Source of the DNA: Achatina immaculata
Taxonomy: Eukaryota > Mollusca > Gastropoda > Stylommatophora > Achatinidae
DNA length: 64,000 nucleotides
Assembly: GCA_009760885.1 (NCBI GenBank)
Contig: CM019692.1
Span: 51,272,355 to 51,336,354 of the forward strand
Direction of reading: 5' to 3'
In this document: piece after piece, positions 62,945 through 64,000 of the stretch
Layout of the letters: the number at the start of each line of letters is the position of its first letter
Numbering within the stretch: the stretch's first letter is position 1
Position numbers and translations under genes: made by a program
The notes under the pieces: model-generated
What the model was told of the DNA's origin: nothing
The model's input: only the letters and a program-made list of their open reading frames with translations
Database searches by the model: none

Positions 62945-63394
62945 TCATTCATTCATTCATTTGCATGTCCCTTGCAGAACTTTGCCTCCCTAACAGCACT
63001 CCTGTAGTCCTCTCGGTTGTGAGCAAGATGGCCTGCTGCTGATGCATCCATTTGCATATCATCAATGATGTCTTGCAGCCATCTTCGCCTTGGTCTTCCT
63101 CTCTTTCTTTTTCCCATTATGTACCCCTCCAAGACGGTCTTCTCTAGATTATCATGATGTTTAATGTGTCCAAAATATTTAAGTTTTCTCTGTTTAATCT
63201 TCTTTACTAGCCAGCCTTCTTCATTATTAAGTTCTTGTAGTATGGATATATTTGTTCTTTTTTATGTCCATGATATTTGAAGAACTCTTCTTAGCATTTA
63301 CATTCAAACGCATTTGTGTTTCTCAGCTGTTTTGTCAAGTGTCCAGGTCTCACAGGCATATGTTGTGATGGGAAAGATGCATGCCCTTAAAAAA
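62945..63394 (-). mobile_element. RTE-like LINE 3' fragment, 450 bp, AATG-tailed family
   Basis: Same family as 53494-54254 but more decayed and shorter. 9-bp target duplication GTAGCCAGT at 62936-62944 and 63395-63403. Confidence 0.9.
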
Positions 63395-63498
63395 GTAGCC
63401 AGTACTTTGGTGAATTAATTGGCGGTTTTTTTTCTGTGGAGGACTGCAAGAAATTAGGATAGGGTGTTGGCCAACTCTAGTTACTGGTCCAATTAATT

Positions 63499-63676
63499 AA
63501 AGTAAGAGAACAAATTTTGTAGGATTATACCTCGAAAAAATCGTAGACAAAGCACTTTAGTGAGACGTGAGAGAAAGAAAAATCACAAGAGAATTACCTG
63601 GGATTCGATCACGGACTCTGGTAGGACGAGCAGCCGTCTAGCCACAAGAGAACAGCGTACTATCGACTTAGCCAAC
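63499..63676 (-). repeat. tRNA-derived SINE (family 3), copy 2
   Basis: Matches 37101-37280 closely (GGATTCGATCACGGACTCTG; CTTAGCCAAC). Right after it, 63677-63734 is the inverted copy of the sequence that flanks copy 1 on its left (37,055-37,115). Confidence 0.83.
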
Positions 63677-63734
63677 TTTCTCTTACTTTACCGTACCAAA
63701 GCCTCGTAGTTTCCTATTCATAAAAAATCATTCC

Positions 63735-64000
63735 GTTAATCATCTTTATTACCTCTTAAAGCTGTAGTTATGGAGGTTCATGTTATGGAAATTCCCTCCC
63801 TTTCTTAGGATAAGTCTGTTCTTGATTACATTGACTTAGGTCATACTTTTTTTACTTACATTCTTTGGTATAAGCTACATTATGTATCTCTTTCTTCTGT
63901 GCCATCTATATGTAACTTGGAAGAGATGGTAACAACTCATGTGTAGCCAGACCATCTGGAGGTCATTACCAAATAATAGCTAAAAAAAAAATGCATTATA
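63735..64000. other. NT5DC1 last visible intron; nothing recognised
   Basis: No acceptor followed by a frame continuing the NT5DC1 C-terminus. Confidence 0.4.

Overview
The window is eukaryotic nuclear DNA from an animal. Coding information is split by introns with GT/AG borders, and most of the sequence is transposable elements, tRNA-derived SINEs and minisatellites. The mix of elements (RTE-like and I-like LINEs with microsatellite tails, a Penelope-like element with a GIY-YIG domain, mariner, Tc1 and a hAT-like MITE) suggests a lophotrochozoan, most likely a gastropod mollusc. That taxonomic call is inference only.

Two host genes are visible. The first, on the minus strand from about 9,995 to 22,665, is a five-exon gene I assembled from splice sites: 221 codons, all junction phases consistent, an AATAAA signal after the stop. 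It encodes a small unrecognised multi-pass membrane protein with a basic, Gln/Pro/Thr-rich tail. Its introns hold a Penelope-like element, an I-like LINE remnant, a 38/41-bp minisatellite and two full copies of a non-coding retroposon. The second, on the plus strand from 46,128 to beyond 62,882, is the NT5DC1 orthologue (HAD-family 5'-nucleotidase domain protein). Eleven exons are visible, all HAD motifs are intact, and the last C-terminal exon lies outside the window. A basic 59-residue stretch precedes the conserved start and could be a mitochondrial presequence.

Layout: 1-2.2 kb LINE and SINE fragments; 2.2-3.5 kb a complete mariner; 3.5-4.7 kb copy A of the GAA-tailed retroposon; 5.1-6.4 kb Penelope-like copy A; 7.9-8.9 kb I-like LINE remnant; 10-22.7 kb the membrane-protein gene; 23-24.1 kb a Tc1 relic; 25.9-26.1 kb a hAT-like MITE; 27-37.5 kb mainly simple repeats, minisatellites and SINEs; 37.7-44.9 kb nested LINEs and SINEs, including the longest I-like copy; 46.1 kb to the end NT5DC1 with its introns full of insertions.

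The most interesting item is the GAA-tailed non-coding retroposon: about 1.5-1.6 kb, four copies here (two full length with 12-13 bp target duplications). It has no protein-coding capacity, internal tandem modules with a recurring small hairpin that shows a compensatory base change, a strong nested hairpin near the 3' end, and a 16-nt 3' terminus shared with the I-like LINE. It looks like a structured RNA mobilised in trans by that LINE.
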